Shown piece by piece: positions 7,315 through 12,839 of a stretch of 12,839 nucleotides of DNA. Numbering within the stretch: position 1 is the stretch's first letter; every line of letters starts with the position of its first letter. The notes under the pieces are model-generated. The model made no database searches and was not told where the DNA came from. It worked only from the letters and a program-made list of their open reading frames with translations. This stretch comes from an uncultured Litorilinea sp. (lineage in GTDB: Bacteria; Chloroflexota; Anaerolineae; Caldilineales; Caldilineaceae). A program made the position numbers and the translations under genes. The stretch spans positions 1-12,839 of the forward strand of contig CAMPHP010000027.1 in the NCBI GenBank assembly GCA_946885925.1, read 5' to 3'.

Positions 7315-8439
7315 CTAATCCACCAAAATGACTAGATTATTGCGGTGAATTGCCTCTTCGCCATAGGTATAGCCGAGGCGTTCGTTGATTTCGTGGGATT
7401 TTGCGCCTGCGATTTGGCGCAGGTCGTTGCTGCCGTAAGCCGTCAGCCCGCGAGCCAGTTCGCGCCGCTGCTGGTCAACAATGGTCACAGTGTCGCCACG
7501 CTCAAACCTCCCTTCCACGGCAACAATCCCCGCCGGGAGCAAACTCCGTCCCCGCTCACAAAGCGCACGGACAGCCCCATCGTCAATCATGACAAGCCCA
7601 ACAGGTTTGGGGCCCGCCAAAATCCAACGCTTGCGGTTTTCAGGGCGTGACTCTAGTGCCACAAAGCGCGTCCCCACGGCTTCTCCCTGTGCGGCACGCA
7701 AGATGACATTAGGCTCCTTGCCCGCAGCGATAACCACATCTATGCCAGCATGGCGCGCTACATTGGCGGCGGAGAGCTTGGTAACCATACCACCCACGCC
7801 CAACCCTGTGCTTGTGCCTCCTGCTTGCGCGCGCAACACTTCGTCAATGCGATGCACTTCCGGGATCAGTTGAGCAGCAGGGTCCACGCGCGGGTCGGCG
7901 GTAAAGAGTCCTGGCTGGTCGGTAAGAATCAAAAGTAAGTCGGCACCACATAGGGTGGCAACGAGCGCCGAGAGATTGTCATTGTCTCCGACCTTGATCT
8001 CCTCAGTCGCCACTGCATCGTTTTCATTGACAACAGGCACAACACGATGTTCTAGCAATGCCGAAAAGGTGTCGCGCGCATTGAGATAGCGCTGGCGATT
8101 TTCCACATCGGCACGGGTAAGCAAGATTTGACCGACGTGGATGCCATAAATATCAAAGAAGTGTTCCCACATCAGCATGATACGCGTCTGTCCCACAGCC
8201 GCAAACAATTGCTTGCTGACGATGGTTGGCGGCACTTTGGGGAAGCCCAAATGGGCACGTCCTGCCGCTACAGCGCCAGAGCTACAGATGATAATATCGT
8301 GGCCCTTGTGATAGAGCTCGGCACACTGGCGGACGAGTTCGACCATGCGCGCACGGTCAAGATGGCGCGCGCCACCTGTGAGTACACTCGTACCGAGTTT
8401 GACAACAATACGTTTATAAGCGACAGATTCAGGGTTCAT
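7315..8439 (-). CDS. proB: Glutamate 5-kinase with C-terminal PUA domain
   Basis: ProB phosphorylates glutamate, the first and feedback-inhibited step of proline synthesis. The 374-residue protein has the amino-acid-kinase domain with VVKLGTS (12-18), SSGAVAAG (53-60), NENDAV (138-143), [11 protein letters not shown] (151-161) and the nucleotide-binding PGLFTADPR (176-184) and [10 protein letters not shown] (212-221). A PUA domain follows from about 277. The ATG at 8439 gives the family-typical length; a TTG at 8502 would add 21 residues without matching the family. It is the first gene of the proB-ecfA-ecfT-rimI operon. The usual partner proA is not in the window. Confidence 0.96.
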   Translation of the reverse strand: MNPESVAYKRIVVKLGTSVLTGGARHLDRARMVELVRQCAELYHKGHDIIICSSGAVAAGRAHLGFPKVPPTIVSKQLFAAVGQTRIMLMWEHFFDIYGIHVGQILLTRADVENRQRYLNARDTFSALLEHRVVPVVNENDAVATEEIKVGDNDNLSALVATLCGADLLLILTDQPGLFTADPRVDPAAQLIPEVHRIDEVLRAQAGGTSTGLGVGGMVTKLSAANVARHAGIDVVIAAGKEPNVILRAAQGEAVGTRFVALESRPENRKRWILAGPKPVGLVMIDDGAVRALCERGRSLLPAGIVAVEGRFERGDTVTIVDQQRRELARGLTAYGSNDLRQIAGAKSHEINERLGYTYGEEAIHRNNLVILVD

Positions 8440-8530
8440 GGCTGTGCATGATCTTCTGCACCGCGCGTCGGCGGCAGAATGGGTGCTGGGATGGAGCAGC
8501 AAGAATTAAAAAACATGGTCATATCACAAT

Positions 8531-8566
8531 TTGTAATAGAGCTTGTAATCAAGATTGTAATCAAGA
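8531..8566. repeat. Three 12-bp tandem repeats in the proB leader
   Basis: Plus-strand units are TTGTAATAGAGC (8531-8542, diverged), TTGTAATCAAGA (8543-8554) and TTGTAATCAAGA (8555-8566). Each full unit contains TTG-TAAT-CAA, itself a small dyad. The array lies directly downstream of a TATAAT box reading toward proB, where a bound repressor would block transcription. It is AT-rich against GC-rich surroundings. An operator role is inference. Confidence 0.6.
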
Positions 8567-8568
8567 GG

Positions 8569-8599
8569 ATTATACTTCATTGCGTAGGCACGCATCTAA
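8569..8599 (-). promoter_or_regulatory. Predicted promoter of the proB-ecfA-ecfT-rimI operon
   Basis: On the minus strand a perfect -10 hexamer TATAAT (8569-8574) is preceded at 19 bp by a weak -35-like TTAGAT (8594-8599). It would give a leader of about 120 nt before the proB ATG, containing the 12-bp repeat array. The -35 match and spacing are poor, so the call relies on the -10 box, the AT-rich setting and its place behind a likely terminator of the upstream gene. Confidence 0.4.
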
Positions 8600-8634
8600 C
8601 TTTTGGGGTGGAGTCGCGGCACACGCGACAAATG

Positions 8635-8656
8635 ACCGGAGGTTCAGGCTTCCGGT
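8635..8656 (-). terminator. Weak stem-loop downstream of the sortase gene
   Basis: ACCGGA (8635-8640) pairs with TCCGGT (8651-8656), and the stem can extend by a G-U and a G-C pair to 8 bp with a 6-nt loop. It lies 31-52 nt past the sortase stop on the minus strand and is followed by CATTTG, only a short T-run. It may be a weak intrinsic terminator separating the sortase from the proB operon, or just an RNA 3' hairpin. Confidence 0.4.
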
Positions 8657-8686
8657 TTGCATAATCTGTGCAGGCTAGCGGGCAGA

Positions 8687-9331
8687 CTAACGAGTAGTTT
8701 GGGCTGAAAGTTGGGGTCGAGCAACGACGACAATGCGGTGGGTATTGTTGTTGCGCGGCCAGCAACTCACCAGCGTCAAGCGGTCGTCCTCAAAGGGGCC
8801 AATCCAACGCCCATTTTCAATACGCTGCGCCTCAGATTGATTCTTGTCGGGGACTACCACTACTTGATCCACGGTATAGAGATAGGGACGACCGTTCGCC
8901 CATACCGTGATCTCATCCCCTTGCTTCAGTTGATCTAGCTCGCGGAAGACTGCCCCCAAGATGTTGTTGTGACCACTCATGACAATGTTGCCCGGTTCGC
9001 CAGGCAGCGCGCTGTTGATATGCCACCCCGCAGCATAGGCAGCTACATCCCACTCGCTAAAGATCTGTCCGGCGCGGTTTTTCGTTTGACTCCAACCCAA
9101 TTCCACCACGGGAATATCCAAATCAATGGCGGGAATCTCTAGCCGGGTGGGCAAGTGCCCTACCGACCCAATCACGGGTTGCGGCCTAGAGGAAATGGGG
9201 GCCGCAGGAAAATGAGTTACTGCCGCTGGTGTCGTAGGGGCTACTTCCGCTGCCTCAGATTTTTGCCCACATCCAGCTATTCCTAGTGCGGACGCTGCCA
9301 ACGCCAAGGTGAGAAACGATCTTCGGTTCAT
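8687..9331 (-). CDS. Sortase-family cysteine transpeptidase with Tat-like lipoprotein signal
   Basis: A 214-residue sortase: a signal/anchor, a Pro/Ala-rich linker (about 22-60) and a sortase beta-barrel (about 62-206). Catalytic residues are visible: His121 in VMSGHNN, Cys190 in TLVSCWP and Arg199 in NNTHR. Sortases cleave a sorting motif in secreted proteins and join them to another group. The N-terminus NRRSFLTLALAASALGIAGC has a twin arginine before a hydrophobic stretch and ends in a lipobox with Cys21. That suggests Tat export and lipid anchoring in place of the usual N-terminal transmembrane helix. AGGGTGA precedes the ATG. It lies downstream of a LysM lipoprotein gene, same strand. 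No LPXTG-like protein is encoded in the window. The class is not assigned. Confidence 0.9.
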   Translation of the reverse strand: MNRRSFLTLALAASALGIAGCGQKSEAAEVAPTTPAAVTHFPAAPISSRPQPVIGSVGHLPTRLEIPAIDLDIPVVELGWSQTKNRAGQIFSEWDVAAYAAGWHINSALPGEPGNIVMSGHNNILGAVFRELDQLKQGDEITVWANGRPYLYTVDQVVVVPDKNQSEAQRIENGRWIGPFEDDRLTLVSCWPRNNNTHRIVVVARPQLSAQTTR

Positions 9332-9427
9332 AGATCACCCTACAAGAACAAAAATAAAAAAGTTGATAAGAGATACCGTCACTCAAGATAGCATGACCAC
9401 AAGCGACAGTGCGTGACCAGACCTACG

Positions 9428-9449
9428 GTTGATGAAATGTTGATGAAAT
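9428..9449. repeat. 11-bp tandem duplication GTTGATGAAAT x2
   Basis: Two perfect copies lie at 9428-9438 and 9439-9449, just past the stop of the LysM gene and about 100 bp upstream of the sortase start. One helical turn of period could suit a regulator site, but a chance or slippage duplication is equally possible. The rest of the 124-bp gap is AT-rich on the sortase side, with a T-rich run on the minus strand near 9346-9362. No good hairpin or promoter was recognised there. Confidence 0.5.
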
Positions 9450-9455
9450 AATGTA

Positions 9456-10511
9456 CTACTGGCTCGAAGTGCGGCGTCCTTGCGCTTCGGCTTGGATGCG
9501 CTCGACTGGCCCCCCCACAGGGGCAAGTACCGCAGTAAAATCTGTCGTACCGCCGCGCGGCACGACATTGTGGTCGGGTGTGATCTGCTGGACAGCAATC
9601 ACCCGATCCAACGGGTCATAGGCAGTCAGCACAACCTGGACATTCACCGCTTCCTCTGGTCCGGTATTGCGTACCAGCCCGCTAACGGTATAGGAGGCAT
9701 AGCGTTCGCTCTCAATCTGCACCTCCTCCACACTCAAATCGCGGTAATAGCTACCAACATAGGCAGGCACAGCACTGACGGTATATGCCTGGTATTGCTC
9801 AAAGTCTTCCGGGGCTGAACCAAAAAGAATGGCAAAGGGCGCGCGCTCGTCAAGATCGACCAAATCTAAGGCCACCAATGTTTGGGATTCGGCCAAGGAT
9901 TCACCCGCACCGTCCACCAGCGTTACACCTACGCGCACCTGTTCCAGCGCGACACCTCCATTGTTGTGTACCTCGCCCAAGACCCACACCCCCCCGATGG
10001 TATTCTCGGTAAAATGCAGATTTTCAATCGCCACTGGCAAGGGCGTTGGCGTCGGTGTGGCATTGGGATCTTCGGCTGCTGCTTCTTCGCGCGGGATGAT
10101 CAACTGTTGGCCGATCTGAAGCGTGCGCGGGTCGAGAATGCCATTTGCTTCTTGCAGCGCGGCTACGCTGACATTGTACTGGGTAGCAATTGCCAATAAG
10201 CTCTGGCCCTCGGCAATCGTATGAAAGACCGGCGGCGGCGTTGCGGTAGGTGTCTGTGTAGGCGCGGGCGTATAGGGCGCGGGTGTTGCCGTTGGCTCCT
10301 CTGTCTCACTGACCACCGCAAGCGCAATGGTTGGCGTAGGCGCAGGGGTTGATGTAGGTTTAACGGTGACGACTTGACCACAGCCCGCCAGCAATACAAG
10401 CACCAAACTCCCCATCCATGCAGCAATAAGTCGAGATGCACGATCTTGTGGAAAGGACACAGGTGTTCGCTCTGCAACGGACGCCGTAGCTTGCGTTTGG
10501 ACAGAATCCAT
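9456..10511 (-). CDS. LysM-domain lipoprotein with two FxLYD-like domains
   Basis: A secreted, lipid-anchored cell-envelope protein of 351 residues from the ATG at 10511 (357 from ATG 10529). After a long charged leader, the hydrophobic stretch and lipobox SLVLVLLAGC place the lipidated Cys at residue 44. A Thr/Pro-rich linker follows, then one LysM domain (about 96-140, FHTIAEGQSLLAIATQYNVS onward) that should bind peptidoglycan or related glycans. A second Thr/Pro linker leads to two Ig-like repeats of FxLYD character (about 160-250 and 257-347; VWVLGEVHNN and YTVSGLVRNTG). ATG 10511 is preferred because a TATACT box ends only 8 nt before it, giving a leaderless or near-leaderless message; ATG 10529 has no ribosome site. 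No catalytic domain is seen. It may be functionally linked to the sortase downstream. Confidence 0.8.
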   Translation of the reverse strand: MDSVQTQATASVAERTPVSFPQDRASRLIAAWMGSLVLVLLAGCGQVVTVKPTSTPAPTPTIALAVVSETEEPTATPAPYTPAPTQTPTATPPPVFHTIAEGQSLLAIATQYNVSVAALQEANGILDPRTLQIGQQLIIPREEAAAEDPNATPTPTPLPVAIENLHFTENTIGGVWVLGEVHNNGGVALEQVRVGVTLVDGAGESLAESQTLVALDLVDLDERAPFAILFGSAPEDFEQYQAYTVSAVPAYVGSYYRDLSVEEVQIESERYASYTVSGLVRNTGPEEAVNVQVVLTAYDPLDRVIAVQQITPDHNVVPRGGTTDFTAVLAPVGGPVERIQAEAQGRRTSSQ

Positions 10512-10527
10512 ATAGACTGAGTATACC
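10504..10527 (+). promoter_or_regulatory. Overlapping divergent promoters for the phosphoesterase and LysM genes
   Basis: The two start codons are very close (10511 or 10529 on the minus strand, 10546 on the plus strand). The palindrome GTATAC (10521-10526) supplies both -10 boxes: TATACC (10522-10527) for the plus gene and TATACT (plus-strand 10520-10525) for the minus gene. For the plus gene a -35-like TGGACA lies 18 bp upstream, within the N-terminal codons of the LysM gene. The minus -35 is poor (TTGCGA at 15 bp). Two polymerases could not occupy this site together. Confidence 0.4.
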
Positions 10528-10545
10528 ATAGAAAGGAGTTTCGCA

Positions 10546-11061
10546 ATGCATGTTGCCGTGTTTTCGGACAGTCACGACCAGATCACCCATCTCGAAGCAG
10601 CATTGGCCGCAGCCAATCGAGCGGGTGCAGAAATGCTGCTCCATTGTGGTGACCTTTGCTCGCCCTTTATGATTGATAGGCTAGGACGCGGCTTTCAAGG
10701 GCCGATCCATATTGTCTTTGGCAACAATGACGGTGATGGACGCATGTTGCAGACCATTGCCAGCAAGCATCCCCATATTACCTTGCAGGGCATTTATGCC
10801 GAGATCGAGGTATTTGGGCGCTTCCTTGCTATGATCCACTATCCCGAACCCGCCGAGCGCATTGTGCAGTCTGGCCTCTTTGACCTCGTAGTCTATGGGC
10901 ATAATCACACCAAGCATGTGGAGTATGTGGAGAAGAGAAGCGGCGGCAGGGGCATTTTGGCAAACCCTGGTGAACTATTGGGGATGCAGGGCGCACCGAC
11001 CTGGGGACTGTACGACACAGATACGGCGAGCTTTACTTTGCAGACGCTTAATCCCCTATGA
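10546..11061 (+). CDS. YfcE/MJ0936-family metallophosphoesterase
   Basis: A 171-residue calcineurin-like phosphodiesterase, the normal length for this small family, which hydrolyses phosphodiesters with two metal ions. The metal ligands are visible: DSH (8-10), GD (35-36), GNND (59-62), His98 and GHNH (118-121), followed by NPGE (140-143). Where relatives usually show an HGH-type motif around the fifth ligand, this protein has IHYPEP (97-102), so a single His is kept. The ATG follows AAAGGAG with a good spacing of about 8 nt. It diverges from the LysM gene. The physiological substrate is unknown for most members. Confidence 0.92.
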   Translation: MHVAVFSDSHDQITHLEAALAAANRAGAEMLLHCGDLCSPFMIDRLGRGFQGPIHIVFGNNDGDGRMLQTIASKHPHITLQGIYAEIEVFGRFLAMIHYPEPAERIVQSGLFDLVVYGHNHTKHVEYVEKRSGGRGILANPGELLGMQGAPTWGLYDTDTASFTLQTLNPL

Positions 11062-11065
11062 CTAG

Positions 11066-11151
11066 TGTCATTCCGCTCGCACAGCGGGGCCCAGAGGGCA
11101 CCCCAGCCCACCGCGCCCTTGGGGGCACGCTCCTTTCGGCACAGAATGACA
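11066..11151. repeat. 86-bp GC-rich MITE-like or palindromic element with terminal inverted repeats
   Basis: The ends TGTCATTC (11066-11073) and GAATGACA (11144-11151) are perfect 8-bp inverted repeats. The interior is very GC-rich and holds further small hairpins: CCGCT/AGCGG (11073-11077 with 11083-11087) and GCCC-AGA-GGGC (11089-11099). No target-site duplication is obvious and there is no coding potential worth naming. It fills most of the 139-bp gap between the phosphoesterase and HAD genes. It could be an intergenic repeat family or act as a 3' structure for the upstream transcript; it has no T-run. Confidence 0.55.
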
Positions 11152-11165
11152 GATTTGCCTTCCTC

Positions 11166-11196
11166 TTGACAGTGGAATATCAAAGCTAGTAAAGGA
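11166..11196 (+). promoter_or_regulatory. Possible promoter and ribosome-binding site of the HAD gene
   Basis: A perfect -35 hexamer TTGACA lies at 11166-11171, right after the inverted-repeat element, but no good -10 follows (TAGTAA at 11187 is only a partial match at 15 bp). The ribosome site AAAGGA (11191-11196) is clear and is 4, 7 and 10 nt from three consecutive in-frame starts TTG, GTG and ATG. Confidence 0.35.
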
Positions 11197-11203
11197 TAGC
11201 TTG

Positions 11204-11959
11204 GTGATGAAACAGGAAGTAAATGGCAGCGAACTGCCACGCGCCATGTTGATCGACATGGACGATACGATTCTGACGCTGACCGAAACCTCGACCCGTT
11301 GTTGGGGTGATTTGTGTGTGACCTATGCCCCGCGCCTCTCTGCTGTTGACGTGCAAGAACTGGCGGCTCTGTTGCACATCTCGCGCGCCGAGTATTGGCG
11401 AGATCCCGAACGCCATCGCTCTGGACGTTTGGACCTGATGGGTTCGCGCCGGGCGATCTTGTCCCACTTCTTGACTCAAATTGGCACACTTGATGTAGAG
11501 CTAACTGAGAGTTTGGCGGAGGAGATGGCCCATTACTTTACAGAGACCTACTTTAGCACACTAACCGCCTTCCCTGGTGCAATTGAGGCCGTGCGCGAGT
11601 TGCGGGCGCGGGGTGTGAAACTAGCGCTGATCACCAATGGCGAAGGTCGCGAGCAGCGGCGCAAGATCGAACAATTTGAACTGGCCCCACTTTTTGATTG
11701 TGTGATTGTCGAAGGTGAATTTGGCAAGGGCAAGCCTGACCTAGAGGTCTACCATCACGCGCTGACTACGTTAGCAGTCGAGCCGCATGAGGCATGGATG
11801 GTAGGCGATAATTTGGAGTGGGAAGTATTCGTGCCTAAGCAGTTGGGCCTTTATACCGTTTGGGTGGACTTTGCCAAAAAAGGCTTGCCCGCCACTGTGC
11901 CTGTCCAGCCCGACCGTATTATCCATAACCTAGCAGAGTTGGTTGCTCCCTTTCCTTGA
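11204..11959 (+). CDS. HAD-superfamily hydrolase (YjjG / phosphoglycolate phosphatase-like)
   Basis: A 251-residue haloacid dehalogenase-type phosphatase with a helical cap between motifs I and II (type C1). Motif I is LIDMDDT with the nucleophile Asp18 and acid Asp20. Motif II is LITNGEGR (Thr144), motif III is the Lys in GKGKPD (Lys177), and motif IV is VGDNLEWEV (Asp202). A small phosphorylated metabolite is the likely substrate; which one cannot be told. GTG 11204 is chosen for its 7-nt spacing from AAAGGA; ATG 11207 is equally credible and TTG 11201 less so. It stands alone, after an inverted-repeat element and convergent with the Cas4-like gene. Confidence 0.9.
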   Translation: MMKQEVNGSELPRAMLIDMDDTILTLTETSTRCWGDLCVTYAPRLSAVDVQELAALLHISRAEYWRDPERHRSGRLDLMGSRRAILSHFLTQIGTLDVELTESLAEEMAHYFTETYFSTLTAFPGAIEAVRELRARGVKLALITNGEGREQRRKIEQFELAPLFDCVIVEGEFGKGKPDLEVYHHALTTLAVEPHEAWMVGDNLEWEVFVPKQLGLYTVWVDFAKKGLPATVPVQPDRIIHNLAELVAPFP

Positions 11960-11970
11960 TGCCACTTGCT

Positions 11971-12011
11971 TTTGTCACCCCTAAGGGTCTCTCTGCCGGC
12001 GGCATGACAAA
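11971..12011. terminator. Inverted-repeat structure between convergent genes
   Basis: TTTGTCA (11971-11977) and TGACAAA (12005-12011) form a 7-bp outer stem. Inside lie CCC-TAA-GGG near 11979-11987 and TGCC-GGC-GGCA (11995-12005, sharing its edge with the outer arm), so the RNA could fold as a three-way junction. It starts 12 nt after the HAD stop and ends 30 nt before the end of the convergent Cas4-like gene. A terminator role is possible, but there is no clear T-run on either strand. Confidence 0.35.
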
Positions 12012-12041
12012 GCAGCGCATTCCCCTAGATGGCAACTTCAG

Positions 12042-12578
12042 CTAGCCCACGACCTCGCCGCAGCCGTGGGCATAGCCACAGCCTCGGCAGCGCGCGGGAT
12101 CATCATGGTTGCGATGGAGGTCGGGTGCTGTGCGCGCGCTGCGGATGGCGTCGGCAATTTCGAGCACACTACGGCGTAATGCGTCGGTATAGGGAATTTG
12201 CAGCGTGGCATCCGCATAGTGCAGCAGCCCATAGGCAGGGCGCACTTTATACACATCCTCTACCAGCAGGCAATAGGTTGCGAGTTGCAGGATATGCCCA
12301 TCGGGCGTAGTGGGTGGACGCCGGCGGCTTTTGACCTCCACTGGTACGAGAGTGATCTGACCTCCCGATTGCACCCGCACCAAATAGTCGGGCTTGCCCA
12401 CTAACCCATAACGGCGCGAGAGCAGCGGCTCGGGCACCCGCTCCCATGCGCCCGTATCGGTATAGACAACCTCGCCCGTGGGAAGCCCTGTGGCTTGATG
12501 GGCACGGCGACCCATGCGCCAGAGAACAAGGCCGAGAAGTAGAATCGCCGCGGCAAAAACAAGGAGCAAAAGGATCAT
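12042..12578 (-). CDS. Membrane-anchored Cas4/RecB-like PD-(D/E)XK nuclease-fold protein
   Basis: A 178-residue protein. An N-terminal transmembrane helix (about 2-20) is followed by basic residues RMGRRAH. Next comes a PD-(D/E)XK fold with Asp64 in GKPDYLV, Glu81 and Lys83 in PVEVKSRRRP, and a QxxxY motif (Gln98, Tyr102). The C-terminus CRGCGYAHGC gives Cys164, Cys167 and Cys173, the three-Cys part of a Cas4-type iron-sulfur cluster. The fourth, N-terminal Cys of Cas4 is missing; only Cys103, inside the nuclease core, remains besides. The protein is likely related to Dna2/Cas4-type exonucleases but held at the membrane. AAGGA lies 9 nt before the ATG. No CRISPR array or other cas gene is near, so it is not named cas4. 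It follows a small gene by 16 nt, probably in one operon. Confidence 0.82.
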   Translation of the reverse strand: MILLLLVFAAAILLLGLVLWRMGRRAHQATGLPTGEVVYTDTGAWERVPEPLLSRRYGLVGKPDYLVRVQSGGQITLVPVEVKSRRRPPTTPDGHILQLATYCLLVEDVYKVRPAYGLLHYADATLQIPYTDALRRSVLEIADAIRSARTAPDLHRNHDDPARCRGCGYAHGCGEVVG

Positions 12579-12594
12579 CCGGTACTATCCTTAC

Positions 12595-12837
12595 TCATTC
12601 CTTGTGCGGGTGGTGGCTGCCTGTAAACAGGGGTGCGCGCGGCTCATCCGCTGCGCTTCCGGAACTTCGCAGGTTGAAGAGATCCGCCATCCGCTCTGCC
12701 CACTCTCGCGCAGGAAATTCCTCATCTTGTGTAAAGGATGCAAGCCAGTCGCTAGGGTCATCTTCATGCGCCACAACAAAGGTATTCCCTTGCTTCAAGA
12801 CAATGAGCCGCTCATGCGCCAAGCTTGCATCATCCAT
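12595..12837 (-). CDS. Small acidic protein of unknown function
   Basis: Not recognised. The 80 residues form a soluble, acidic protein with a compact start (LIVLKQGNTFVVAHEDDPSD) that looks like a short beta hairpin, then an amphipathic helix (about 43-55, REWAERMADLFNL) and a disordered Pro/His-rich tail. No signal peptide, membrane segment or Cys. The ATG at 12835-12837 sits 2 nt from the window edge, so its ribosome site and any longer upstream start cannot be seen. It lies 16 nt upstream of the Cas4-like gene on the same strand, suggesting co-transcription. Reading as a real gene rests on this placement and on plausible composition. Confidence 0.6.
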   Translation of the reverse strand: MDDASLAHERLIVLKQGNTFVVAHEDDPSDWLASFTQDEEFPAREWAERMADLFNLRSSGSAADEPRAPLFTGSHHPHKE

Positions 12838-12839
12838 CT

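Noticed and set aside
8577..8765. A 62-residue minus-strand frame with several CxxC-like pairs, resembling a zinc-ribbon protein
   Set aside because: Most of its 5' half overlaps the sortase C-terminal codons in another frame, it has no ribosome site I can defend, and its cysteines are irregularly spaced.
9332..9370. T-rich minus-strand tract before the sortase as an intrinsic terminator of the LysM gene
   Set aside because: No stable GC hairpin precedes the T-run; the nearest pairing (GAG...CTC) is 3 bp.
12042..12578. Cas4-like protein as a sign of a CRISPR-Cas locus
   Set aside because: No repeat-spacer array and no other cas-like gene was seen in the window; the protein has a membrane anchor and lacks the N-terminal Cys of Cas4.

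Overview
The window reads as a piece of a bacterial chromosome, most likely from Chloroflexota (Anaerolineae, Caldilineae or Ardenticatenia-like). That placement is an inference. It rests on a MalT-like LuxR regulator, a fused two-domain EcfA ATPase, lipoproteins with Thr/Pro-rich linkers, and a sortase without any LPXTG substrate nearby. There are twelve credible protein genes and no rRNA, tRNA, CRISPR array or transposase gene. No gap between genes exceeds about 275 bases.

Layout. (1) 34-2703, minus: a large STAND-type LuxR/MalT-like regulator. (2) 2704-2975: a regulatory intergenic region. On the plus strand it carries a promoter and then two back-to-back preQ1-I riboswitch aptamers (about 2900-2935 and 2934-2968). 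The second contains the Shine-Dalgarno sequence of queF. (3) 2976-4069, plus: queF and a YhhQ-type queuosine-precursor transporter, overlapping by ATGA. Together they form a preQ0/preQ1 salvage operon under its own product's control. (4) 4104-8439, minus: a tightly packed operon proB - fused ecfA1A2 - ecfT - rimI, with gaps of 4 nt or less or short overlaps. Upstream of proB there is a consensus -10 box and a 12-bp repeat array. (5) 8687-10511, minus: a sortase with a Tat-like lipoprotein signal, and upstream of it a LysM + FxLYD-like lipoprotein. (6) 10546-11061, plus: a YfcE/MJ0936-type metallophosphoesterase, divergent from the LysM gene with overlapping promoters. (7) 11066-11151: an 86-bp GC-rich element with 8-bp terminal inverted repeats. 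(8) 11204-11959, plus: a HAD hydrolase. (9) 12042-12837, minus: a membrane-anchored Cas4/RecB-like PD-(D/E)XK protein preceded by a small unrecognised acidic protein.

How the parts fit. The transporter would bring in preQ0 or preQ1, QueF reduces preQ0 to preQ1, and preQ1 binding by the tandem leader aptamers should close the queF ribosome-binding site. The ECF genes encode the energising module (two ATPases fused, plus EcfT) without a substrate-binding S component, so they probably serve S components encoded elsewhere. The tandem preQ1-I leader is the strongest unusual signal in the window.
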